From assembly GCA_964478455.1 (NCBI GenBank), contig CAYZJD010000331.1, positions 1 to 5,279 on the forward strand: a DNA stretch of 5,279 bases. The letters run 5' to 3'. Below, piece by piece: positions 1 through 5,279 of this stretch; within the stretch, counting starts at the first letter, position 1; each line of letters opens with the position of its first letter. Position numbers and translations under genes: made by a program. Under the pieces are notes generated by a model that was not told the DNA's origin, made no database searches, and saw only the letters and a list, made by a program, of their open reading frames with translations. The DNA comes from CAYZJD01 sp964478455. GTDB taxonomy: Bacteria; Acidobacteriota; Terriglobia; Bryobacterales; Bryobacteraceae.

Positions 1-239
1 ATCTTGCCGAACTCCTTCAGCGTCGCCGCCACGCCCTGCTTGATCGAATCCAGCGACGCCAGGTCGAAGCCAAGCGTCAGCGCCCGCCCGCCCGCCGCGC
101 GGATCTCGCCGCCCACTTCCTCGTTCTTGTCCACCTCGGGCGAAGCGACCACGATGTCGTGGCCGCGCCGGCAAAGCGCCAGCGCGATCGCCCGCCCGAT
201 GCCGCGGCTTGCGCCCGTAACGAAGGCGACACGGTTCAT
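1..239 (-). CDS. Short-chain dehydrogenase/reductase (SDR), N-terminal part, cut by window edge
   Basis: NAD(P)-dependent oxidoreductase of the classical SDR family; only the first 79 residues lie in the window and the gene continues past position 1. The protein begins MNRVAFVTGASRGIGRAIAL, with the Rossmann glycine motif T8-G-x3-G13-I-G15. An acidic-hydrophobic pair D59-L60 follows at the place where SDRs contact the adenine ring. The catalytic S-Y-K residues lie outside the window, so substrate and activity cannot be judged. It resembles FabG-like reductases in general layout only. The ATG at 239 is supported by a ribosome binding site reading GAGGAGA on the minus strand (248-254), 8 bases upstream. 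It is transcribed divergently from the UbiD gene. The family call is firm; the specific function is unknown. Confidence 0.9.
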   Translation of the reverse strand, partial: MNRVAFVTGASRGIGRAIALALCRRGHDIVVASPEVDKNEEVGGEIRAAGGRALTLGFDLASLDSIKQGVAATLKEFGK

Positions 240-301
240 GATGCGTTTCTCCTCGGGGTTTCCTGCATCCAATCAATCATAGTAAAAAGGGAGTTCTCCC
301 T
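240..301. promoter_or_regulatory. Divergent intergenic region between SDR and UbiD genes
   Basis: This 62-bp gap separates two divergent starts and must hold or overlap the promoters of both genes unless they start further inside the neighbouring genes. Its middle (about 270-288) is AT-rich compared with the coding flanks. Ribosome binding sites are visible for both sides: GAGGAGA for the SDR (248-254, minus strand) and AAGGGAG for UbiD (287-293, plus strand). I could not fit convincing -35/-10 boxes, so the promoter role is inferred from gene arrangement. Confidence 0.4.
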
Positions 302-1747
302 ATGGCCTACAACGATCTCGGTGAGTTCATCCGCGCTCTCGACCAGGCCGGCGAGCTGAAGCGGATTCCGTTCGAAGTGGACGCGGTGCTCGAGATCGCC
401 GAGTTCGCCGACCGCGCCGTCAAGAGCGGCGGGCCGGCGCTGCTGTTCGAGAAGCCCAAGGGATCGAGCATCCCGGTCTTCATCAACGGCTTCGCCGGCG
501 AGCGGAAGATGCAGATCGCGCTCGAGGTTTCCTCGGTCGAGGAGATCGCCGCCCGCATTGCCGAGTACCTCGAATTGCGGATGCCGGAGGGCCTCATCGG
601 AAAACTGAAGATGCTGCCGAAGCTCGCCGAGATGGGCTCGTTCTTCCCGAAGGTCGTCTCGAAAGGCCCGTGTAAGGAGGTCGTCCGGCACGACGGTTTC
701 TCGCTGTTCGATTACCCGGTCCTCCAGTGCTGGCCGAAGGACGGCGGCCGCTTCATCACCCTGCCGCTGGTGTTTACGAAGAACCCCGACACCGGCAAGC
801 GCAACTGCGGCATGTACCGGATGCAGGTCTACGACGAGCGCACCACCGGGATGCACTGGCAGACGCACAAGCAGGGCGCCGAGCACTACCGCCGCCGCAA
901 GCACGAAGGCGCGCAGCGGATGGATGTCGCCGTCGCCATCGGCGCCGATCCGGCCACGATGTACTCCGCCGTTCTGCCGCTCCCGCCCGACCTCGATGAG
1001 ATGATGGTCGCCGGCTTCCTGCGCGGCAAGCCGGTCGAGATGGTCAAGTGCGAAACCTCGGACCTGGAGGTTCCCGCCTGCGCCGAGATCGTGCTCGAAG
1101 GCTACGTCGAGATCGGCGAGCTGCGCACCGAAGGTCCGTTCGGCGATCACACCGGCTTCTATTCGCTCGAAGACGATTACCCGGTGCTTCACGTCACCTG
1201 CATCACCCAGCGCAAGGAGCCGGTCTACGCCACCACCATCGTCGGGCCGCCGCCGATGGAGGACTACTACATGGGCAAGGCCATCGAGCGGATCTTCCTG
1301 CCGCTGATGCGGCTGCAACTGCCCGAAGTGCGCGACATCAACATGCCGGCCGAGGGCATCTTCCACAACCTCATTCTTGTCTCCATCTGCAAGTCCTACC
1401 CGCTGCACGCGCGCAAGGTGATGCACGCCATCTGGGGTCTGGGCCAGGCGATGTTCTCCAAGGTCATCGTCGTGGTGGACGAGGACGTGGACGTGCAGAA
1501 CGTCCGCGAGGTGGCCTGGAAGGCGTTGAACAACATCGACCCTGAGCGCGACATTCAGTTCGTGATGGGCCCCATCGACTCACTCGACCACTCCAGCCGC
1601 CTGCCCAACTTCGGCTCGAAGATGGGCATCGACGCCACGCGCAAGTGGCCCGAGGAAGGCTTCACGCGCCCGTGGCCCGACGTCATCGAGATGGCGCCGG
1701 AGGTGAAGCGGCGCGTGGACGAGCTGTGGAAGCAGGCGGGGCTCTGA
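302..1747 (+). CDS. UbiD-family prenylated-FMN-dependent decarboxylase
   Basis: Cytosolic (de)carboxylase of the UbiD family, which uses prenylated FMN made by a UbiX flavin prenyltransferase to decarboxylate aromatic or unsaturated acids. Its 481 residues are close to E. coli UbiD (about 497). Visible signatures are N168-C-G-M-Y-R173 in the cofactor site, W-Q-T-H189, the C250-E-T-S-D-L-E-V-P segment leading to AEIVLEG (about 261-267), and E277-G-P-F-G-D282 followed by HTGFYS. R173, E277 and D282 form the family's catalytic Arg-Glu-Glu/Asp triad. The C-terminal FGSKMGIDATRKWPEEG segment is also typical. The closest resemblance is to the ubiquinone/menaquinone-type decarboxylases, but no ubiA, ubiX or mqn gene is in view, so the substrate is open. 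The ATG at 302 has AAGGGAG 8 bases upstream. The next gene starts directly after the TGA, indicating an operon. Confidence 0.95.
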   Translation: MAYNDLGEFIRALDQAGELKRIPFEVDAVLEIAEFADRAVKSGGPALLFEKPKGSSIPVFINGFAGERKMQIALEVSSVEEIAARIAEYLELRMPEGLIGKLKMLPKLAEMGSFFPKVVSKGPCKEVVRHDGFSLFDYPVLQCWPKDGGRFITLPLVFTKNPDTGKRNCGMYRMQVYDERTTGMHWQTHKQGAEHYRRRKHEGAQRMDVAVAIGADPATMYSAVLPLPPDLDEMMVAGFLRGKPVEMVKCETSDLEVPACAEIVLEGYVEIGELRTEGPFGDHTGFYSLEDDYPVLHVTCITQRKEPVYATTIVGPPPMEDYYMGKAIERIFLPLMRLQLPEVRDINMPAEGIFHNLILVSICKSYPLHARKVMHAIWGLGQAMFSKVIVVVDEDVDVQNVREVAWKALNNIDPERDIQFVMGPIDSLDHSSRLPNFGSKMGIDATRKWPEEGFTRPWPDVIEMAPEVKRRVDELWKQAGL

Positions 1748-3445
1748 ATGGCCTCCCGATCGCTGGACCGCCTGCTGGCGCGCCTCGACGGTGCGAAGCG
1801 CCGCTTCGGCCCCGGGGAAGCGGAAAAGACGGAGCGGCTGCTGGCGGCGCTCGAGCGCCGGAAGATCTCCGATGCCGGATCGCTCGTCCGGCTGCACGAG
1901 GCGCTGCTGTTTCTGCGCGCCTACCCTGGAAGCCCGGGGATTCTGCGGTGCGTCGAGCGGCTGCTCGGCGCCTTCTTCGGCCGCATGAGTCAACTCGGAC
2001 CGGGGGACGCGGGAGTTGACGCCGAGAACCCGGAGATCTCCGGCATCGCCGGAACGGAGTGCTCGGCGATCCTCAGCTACGAGGTTGTCCGCAGGCTGGC
2101 TGAGTTGCATCCGCGAGAGATCGAGATCGACTGGGACCGTTACGAGATCGGCGACCGCCTGGCCGGAACCTGGCGGCTCATCCTGCCGCTGCTCGAGGAG
2201 GATTCGCTGGTCGAGGCGCACGTGCCCTATCTGGAGTGGCTGCGCGCGGCCCGGGCGCGGCGCGAGGCCGAGCTTTCCTGGCTGATCCGCCGCCTGGATT
2301 CGCTGCCCATCGAGGCCAAGGAGAGGGAAGGACTGTGGAACGCGCTGGAGCTGCCGGTGCGCTGGCGGCTCGGCGACTCACCCGCGTCGCGCACCCTCAT
2401 GTGCCGCCCGGTGCGGCGTGTGTTCTATCATGACGGGCCACTGATCGCTCGCAGCGAGGTCTCGCTGGCCGAAGAGCTGGCCTCGCCGCCGCTCCCGGTC
2501 GAGAAGCTGTCCGCCGCGGAGGGGCGCGCGGTGCTCGACATGGCTCTCGAAACGTCGGCGGTCCGCTATCGCGAACTGCACGGCTTCACTTATGGCGATC
2601 CCGCGCGTCTCTACCGGGCCAGGGCCGGCCGCGGCGTCGAGGTCTTCGTTGGCGGCGTCCCGCCCGAGCGCCGCCTGCCGCTGCGAGCGTATCACGCCGC
2701 GCTGATATTCAAGAACGGCGTTCCCGTCGGCTACTTCGAGACGCTGACGCTGTTCGAGCGCATGGAAGTGGGATTCAACGTCTACTACACCTTCCGCGAG
2801 GGCGAATCGGCGTGGCTGTTCGCGCGGTTGCTGCGGCTCTTCCGCCAACTGCTCGGCGTAAGCTGCTTCTCCATCGATCCGTACCAGATCGGGCACGAGA
2901 ACAAAGAGGCGATCGACTCGGGCGCGTTCTGGTTCTACCGGAAGCTGGGCTTCCGCCCCGTGCTCGCCGAAGTCCAGGCACTGCTGGAAGAGGAGGAGCG
3001 GAAGCTGCGCCGGGACCCGGCATACCGCACGCCGCCGCAGATCTTGCGCCGGCTCGCCGCCGGTCACCTGGTCTACGAAATGCCGGGAACCCGGCAGGGA
3101 GACTGGGACCGCTTCCACGTGCGCGACGTGGGGATCGCGGTCGCGCGCCAAATGGCGGAGCAGTTCAATAGCGACGCCGCGAAAATGCGCGCGGCCACGG
3201 CGGCCGCGCTGGCCCGCGCCCTGGGCGCGCCCGCGGGATCGGGGGCAGCGTTTAAGACCTTCGCGCAGGTGCTTTCGCTCGTGCCCGACCTCGACCGGTG
3301 GAGCGCCCGCGACAAGCGGCTCCTCGGTGAGGTCATCCGCGCCAAGGACGCCGCCGAGGAGACCGGCTATGTGCGCCTCATGCAGCGCCACGCCCGGCTG
3401 CGGGAGGCGATCCTGGCGCTGGGTTCCGTCCGGCCGCCGGCGTAG
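1748..3445 (+). CDS. Uncharacterised 565-residue protein with GNAT-like acyltransferase domain
   Basis: I do not recognise a named family. The N-terminal part (about 1-230) is predominantly helical and charged, with no signal peptide or membrane segment. The central part (about 278-404) follows the GNAT N-acyltransferase pattern. It has HGFTYGD at 278, a strand pair AALIFKNGVPVGYFETLTLF from about 317, and a strand plus helix VYYTFREGESAWLFARLLRL where the acyl-CoA pyrophosphate loop would sit. It ends with a eN-x-EAIDSGAFWFYRKLGFRP segment (391-404 for the last part), the usual last helix and strand of GNATs. The pyrophosphate loop is degenerate (FREGES instead of Q/R-x-x-G-x-G/A), so catalysis is uncertain. 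A helical, charged tail (405-565) follows. The ATG directly abuts the UbiD stop, with AGGCGGGG (1734-1741) inside the UbiD end as a probable ribosome binding site. It should therefore be co-transcribed and translationally coupled with UbiD. That it is a gene is firm; the GNAT fold is an inference. Confidence 0.88.
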   Translation: MASRSLDRLLARLDGAKRRFGPGEAEKTERLLAALERRKISDAGSLVRLHEALLFLRAYPGSPGILRCVERLLGAFFGRMSQLGPGDAGVDAENPEISGIAGTECSAILSYEVVRRLAELHPREIEIDWDRYEIGDRLAGTWRLILPLLEEDSLVEAHVPYLEWLRAARARREAELSWLIRRLDSLPIEAKEREGLWNALELPVRWRLGDSPASRTLMCRPVRRVFYHDGPLIARSEVSLAEELASPPLPVEKLSAAEGRAVLDMALETSAVRYRELHGFTYGDPARLYRARAGRGVEVFVGGVPPERRLPLRAYHAALIFKNGVPVGYFETLTLFERMEVGFNVYYTFREGESAWLFARLLRLFRQLLGVSCFSIDPYQIGHENKEAIDSGAFWFYRKLGFRPVLAEVQALLEEEERKLRRDPAYRTPPQILRRLAAGHLVYEMPGTRQGDWDRFHVRDVGIAVARQMAEQFNSDAAKMRAATAAALARALGAPAGSGAAFKTFAQVLSLVPDLDRWSARDKRLLGEVIRAKDAAEETGYVRLMQRHARLREAILALGSVRPPA

Positions 3446-3533
3446 GATAAGACTCCCTGCCGTCTTCACCAGTCCTTTCGGGGAAGCCAGCTCACGTCTC
3501 TTCCAGAAGGCCTTCGTACAACCCGTTGATCCC
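3446..3533. other. Convergent intergenic gap
   Basis: The UbiD operon and the toxin-antitoxin operon end towards each other across these 88 bases. A terminator would be expected, but I see no GC-rich stem followed by a T run. The only structures are a loopless 10-bp palindrome gaaggccttc (3506-3515) and a weak 5-bp stem ggaag/cttcc (3482-3486 with 3500-3504). Confidence 0.4.
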
Positions 3534-3806
3534 TCAGCGGTACGCTTCGCGCCGGTGTTTGACGCCGGTGATCTCGATCGTGTTCTCGTCCTTGAGATCG
3601 AAGAACACCCGGTAGTCACCGCAACGCAGACGGAAGCCGGTCCGCGGCGGCTTCAGCTTTCTCACATCGCCGGTGCGATTGGCCCGATAGCGATCGATGC
3701 AGTGGAGAATCTGGATGGCGGTTTCCCGCTCGATCGCGCGCAGATGGGAGCGGGCTTCCGGCGACCAGATGACAGCGATCCGTTCGGGCGCGGTGTCCTC
3801 GCTCAC
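3534..3806 (-). CDS. RelE/ParE-superfamily toxin of a type II toxin-antitoxin pair
   Basis: A 90-residue basic protein of RelE/ParE fold, probably an mRNA-cleaving toxin held inactive by the antitoxin encoded just upstream. Visible family features are the first strand I-A-V-I-W-S-P-E-A (10-18), the helical pair to about residue 44, the K50-L-K52 segment, F58-R-L-R61-x-G-D-Y65-R66-V-F-F (the core strand pair), and a C-terminal V82-K-H-R85-R86-E-A-Y89-R. The basic residues and final Tyr fit RelE-type ribosome-dependent RNases better than ParE gyrase poisons, but this is inference. The length is normal and complete. The start is GTG at 3806. The stop of the antitoxin (TGA, 3805-3803) overlaps it as GTGA, and no good ribosome binding site precedes it, so translation is likely coupled to the antitoxin. 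Confidence 0.9.
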   Translation of the reverse strand: MSEDTAPERIAVIWSPEARSHLRAIERETAIQILHCIDRYRANRTGDVRKLKPPRTGFRLRCGDYRVFFDLKDENTIEITGVKHRREAYR

Positions 3807-4063
3807 TTTTTCAGCCCGAACTCGCGCAGCACCTCTTCGTGCGGAACGCCCTCCCCGCGGGCGAGCGAAGCACGGGCGCGCTCCAGCGCCGCGGCCGTCT
3901 CGGCTGTGATCTCGTCTTCTTCCACTAGCGCCAAGGCCAACGAACGCGCCAGCGGTTCCACCATCACTTCCAGCAGGCTTCGCACGGCGTTCAGTTTCTC
4001 GGCAGGCAGCATGTCCAGCAACGCGTGGGCCTGCTGGCGTTCCCGATTCAGATTCGGTTCCAT
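3803..4063 (-). CDS. Antitoxin of the RelE-type toxin-antitoxin pair
   Basis: An 86-residue acidic-helical protein encoded directly upstream of the toxin. It starts MEPNLNRERQQAHALLDMLP and continues with helices to about residue 45 (AVRSLLEVMVEPLARSLALALV). An acidic linker follows (EEDEITAETAAALERARASL, about 48-67), and the C-terminus is G-V-P-H-E-E-V-L-R-E-F-G-L-K-K. The closing G-(I/V)-P-H-E-E-V-L-x-E-F-G-L pattern is common in small antitoxins paired with RelE-family toxins. No classical ribbon-helix-helix or Phd motif is obvious, so DNA-binding autoregulation is unproven. The ATG at 4063 has a strong ribosome binding site AAGAGGAGA on the minus strand (4067-4075). The strong site here and the weak GTG start of the toxin would favour excess antitoxin. 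Confidence 0.85.
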   Translation of the reverse strand: MEPNLNRERQQAHALLDMLPAEKLNAVRSLLEVMVEPLARSLALALVEEDEITAETAAALERARASLARGEGVPHEEVLREFGLKK

Positions 4064-4291
4064 GATTCTCCTCTTAGCCGCTAAAGCTCGGCCATGGCCC
4101 GGCCAGCCCTGGAGCGCTTCACCAGGCCGTCGAGCATGATCGCTACCGCCTTCTGATCCTCGTCCCAGAAACGTGGGGGCTCACACCGGCCAGTTCTGCG
4201 ACACGGGTCTGGGTCAGCCTGCGAGCCATGCGGAGTTGCCGGAGTCGTTGATGAGTCGAGCCGAAAACCCTGAGCGAGGCTCATCGTAAAA

Positions 4292-4298
4292 CCTCCTC
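4292..4298 (-). promoter_or_regulatory. Strong ribosome binding site GAGGAGG before the ATG at 4284
   Basis: The minus strand reads GAGGAGG seven bases upstream of ATG 4284, a near-perfect match to the anti-Shine-Dalgarno sequence. It shows that translation was once, or still is, started here, although the frame it opens (67 codons, ending at 4081) is not the one that carries the HTH motif. This is the main reason for treating the region as a recently broken gene rather than noise. Confidence 0.55.
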
Positions 4299-4318
4299 GA
4301 AGGTGTCCTGCTTGAAAC

Positions 4319-4339
4319 TGTCTATTGTGTCAGTAGACA
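4319..4339. repeat. Imperfect 21-bp palindrome, possible operator
   Basis: The arms TGTCTA (4319-4324) and TAGACA (4334-4339) are perfect 6-bp inverted repeats around a 9-base spacer. Two further inner pairs also match (t4326/a4332 and g4327/c4331). Dyads of this size with AT-rich arms are typical XRE or toxin-antitoxin operators, and this one sits just upstream of the remnant HTH gene and the toxin-antitoxin operon. It also overlaps the first codons of the short frame starting at 4340, so it could be fortuitous. The operator role is inferred from position and symmetry only. Confidence 0.4.
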
Positions 4340-4340
4340 T

Positions 4341-4593
4341 TATGACATCGAAGTCACTCGTAGCGGATGTCGACACCAGCCTCGATTACACGAATAGCCG
4401 AGACGCCGTTCCGGGCACAATGACACGACTGCTGGCGACAAGCCAAGTACACGCAGCCGGACGGCGCGGAGGTGCATGTCCGTGATGTGGCAGATCGAAC
4501 GCCGGTCGCCGGGAGATGGCCGCACTCCAGATCAGCCCGGGCCTGCTCACCGTGTAACCTCAACGATCCGTGTCCGGAGGCGGTGTTGGCTGT
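4341..4593. other. Stretch without a supportable gene
   Basis: Short open frames exist on both strands (about 60-70 codons), but none has a recognisable motif, a convincing ribosome binding site or protein-like composition. It may hold the promoter of the leftward toxin-antitoxin region and decayed sequence between that operon and the nuclease-like ORF. A CATAAT hexamer on the minus strand just upstream of 4340 looks like a -10 box, but I found no -35 partner at the right spacing. Confidence 0.4.
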
Positions 4594-4998
4594 CTACCAC
4601 CACTGAATGTTCTCGACCTGGAACCGGAACGTCTTGATGTTCGGATCCTGGGCGTACCGGCTGAGGTCTTCCTTCGTCATCCTCCACCATGAGCCGGTCT
4701 TCCCTGGAGGAAACATCTGACGGAGGTGGTTCATGGCAAGGATGAATCCCTGTATAGTGTTCCCAGCATCCACGACGATTGCAAAGTACGGAACACACTC
4801 AAATGCCTTACAGGCCTCCTCCGCCTTCTTGAAGTCGTCCTCTAGAATTCTGACGTACTCCTCTTCACGGCCTTCCGTCCGGCACCGACTCTTGACAGAT
4901 ATGCCCAAGACTTCCTGCGTGTGCGGGTTGCGGGCGATGATATCGATTCCGGTGTGGTCGACACACGCAACAGCCCCGCCAGAGCAACTGACCGTCAC
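4594..4998 (-). CDS. PD-(D/E)xK nuclease-fold protein, probably N-terminally truncated
   Basis: This 134-residue ORF has protein-like composition and a core resembling restriction-endonuclease-like folds: G17-I-D19-I-I-A, a turn, then L31-G-I-S34-V-K36-S-R. In active PD-(D/E)xK enzymes these positions are the metal-binding Asp and the (D/E)-x-K pair. Here Ser34 replaces the acidic residue, so it may be inactive or use a variant site. A helix rich in E and K (39-67), a strand YFAIVVDAG and an aromatic tail ending NIQWW follow. Families of this type normally carry an N-terminal helix with a conserved Glu before the Asp strand. Here only 18 residues precede D19, and the frame meets a TGA four codons before the GTG at 4998. 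No ribosome binding site is seen. The upstream neighbour is a divergent gene starting at 5021. A truncated relic or a minimal domain is likely. Confidence 0.55.
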   Translation of the reverse strand: MTVSCSGGAVACVDHTGIDIIARNPHTQEVLGISVKSRCRTEGREEEYVRILEDDFKKAEEACKAFECVPYFAIVVDAGNTIQGFILAMNHLRQMFPPGKTGSWWRMTKEDLSRYAQDPNIKTFRFQVENIQWW

Positions 4999-5020
4999 CC
5001 GTTTTCGTCACAATAGAAGC

Positions 5021-5279
5021 ATGCGCCGGTTTGTCGCCGTCTTCGTCCTCCTGCTGGGTCTTCAGGCGTGGGCCCAGACGAAGCTGACGGAGGAGCAGCT
5101 TGCCGGTTTCGTCCGCTCCTCCATCCAGCTCGGCCACGAGGACAAGAAGATCGCCGAGTTCCTTCGCAAGAGCACGCTGGCCGAGCGCCTCCAGGAGAGG
5201 ACGATCGTCGAGTTGGAGGCTGCCGGCGCCGGCCCCAAGACCGTTGAGGCTTTGCGCGCGCTTCAGGAGGCATCGAAAC
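5021..5279 (+). CDS. Small exported helical protein, 3' end beyond the window
   Basis: The frame stays open from ATG 5021 to the right edge (86 codons in view). Residues 1-18 form a clear Sec signal peptide: MRR, a hydrophobic stretch FVAVFVLLLGL, then A16-W-A18 before Q19, giving a likely cleavage after A18. The mature part starts TKLTEEQLAGFVRSSIQL and is helical and charged, with repeated leucine spacing. The segment GAGPKTVEALRAL (about 71-83) looks like a helix-hairpin-helix turn, which is odd for an exported protein. It therefore acts outside the cytosol or in the periplasm; its function is unknown. A weak ribosome binding site (AGAAG, 5015-5019) lies very close to the ATG. High GC resumes here after the lower-GC patch to its left, and the gene diverges from the nuclease-like ORF. 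Confidence 0.8.
   Translation, partial: MRRFVAVFVLLLGLQAWAQTKLTEEQLAGFVRSSIQLGHEDKKIAEFLRKSTLAERLQERTIVELEAAGAGPKTVEALRALQEASK

Larger units (their letters stand above)
4081..4340 (-). pseudogene. Remnant of an XRE-type helix-turn-helix regulator, broken by a stop and a frameshift
   Basis: The minus strand encodes an unmistakable XRE helix-turn-helix segment around LTQTRVAELAGVS (within 4179-4250), preceded by QRLRQLRMARR. It has no good start codon in its own frame. Reading upstream in that frame gives a TGA at 4283-4281 and before it MSTDTIDSFKQDTFEEVLR (4340-4284). The segment runs off downstream into a TAG shortly after a run of five G on the plus strand (4175-4179). One inserted base there would join it to an open tail ending in KRSRAGRAMAEL (stop 4083-4081). 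A second start, ATG at 4284, overlaps the TGA and has an excellent ribosome binding site, but reads a different frame through the HTH region. The stop lies 17 bases before the antitoxin ATG, so this was probably the first gene of the same operon or its regulator. Decay is the simplest reading; sequencing error or recoding is possible. Confidence 0.6.

Noticed and set aside
236..1426. Long minus-strand open frame of 396 codons opposite the UbiD gene
   Set aside because: It is antisense to a gene with intact catalytic motifs, its composition is rich in H, R, D and L as expected from mirror reading of high-GC codons, and it has no recognisable motif.
3506..3515. Perfect palindrome gaaggccttc between convergent genes as a terminator
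   Set aside because: There is no loop and no following T run, so it would not act as an intrinsic terminator; a 10-bp palindrome is expected by chance often enough.
2378..3619. Minus-strand open frame of 413 codons opposite the GNAT-like gene
   Set aside because: It is an antisense shadow with low-complexity R/A/G/E-rich composition; the plus strand carries the protein-like sequence and the operon spacing.
3327..4139. Plus-strand open frame of 270 codons across the toxin-antitoxin operon
   Set aside because: It runs antisense to two recognisable toxin-antitoxin proteins and overlaps the end of the upstream gene; its serine- and arginine-rich translation has no motif.
4303..4485. Plus-strand open frame of 60 codons
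   Set aside because: No ribosome binding site, motif or plausible partner; it overlaps the 5' end of the regulator remnant on the other strand.
4988..5014. Possible promoter CTGACC / CACAAT before the gene at 5021
   Set aside because: The spacing is only 15 bases and both boxes match consensus poorly; it would also leave almost no leader before the ATG.
4995..5273. Minus-strand open frame of 92 codons leading into the nuclease-like ORF with a GTGA overlap
   Set aside because: It looked like a possible coupled upstream gene, but it is antisense to the signal-peptide gene at 5021 and has an S/R/P-rich shadow composition.

Overview
The window is high-GC bacterial DNA (about 65% in the coding stretch sampled) with dense, short-spaced genes. 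The gene style, a UbiD decarboxylase next to a large uncharacterised protein, a RelE-type toxin-antitoxin pair and a small secreted helical protein, suggests an Acidobacteria-like soil organism (Solibacter/Bryobacter type). That is an impression from protein style, not a demonstrated assignment.

Layout. At the left edge a short-chain dehydrogenase (SDR), cut by the window edge, reads leftwards (1-239). A 62-bp gap separates it from a rightward two-gene operon: a UbiD-family prenylated-FMN decarboxylase (302-1747) and, directly after its stop codon, a 565-residue protein with a GNAT-like central domain (1748-3445). After an 88-bp convergent gap comes a leftward toxin-antitoxin operon: antitoxin (3803-4063) and RelE/ParE-fold toxin (3534-3806), overlapping by 4 bp with a GTG toxin start. 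Just upstream of the antitoxin lies a broken helix-turn-helix (XRE) regulator gene (4081-4340). It keeps a strong ribosome binding site but has its reading frame split by a stop and a frameshift. The 4341-4593 stretch has no gene I can support. A leftward ORF (4594-4998) looks like the core of a PD-(D/E)xK nuclease-fold protein that has lost its N-terminal part. At the right edge a rightward gene (5021-5279, continuing beyond the window) encodes a small exported protein.

How it fits together. Positions 1-3445 look like stable chromosomal metabolic genes. Positions 3534-about 5000 look like an accessory patch: toxin-antitoxin, a dead regulator, a truncated nuclease-like ORF and visibly lower GC (about 48% in a 60-base sample near 4750). 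Core-like high-GC coding resumes at 5021. I found no RNA genes, CRISPR array or insertion sequence. The points most worth a second look are the unknown GNAT-like protein tightly coupled to UbiD, and the decayed regulator and truncated nuclease in the accessory patch.
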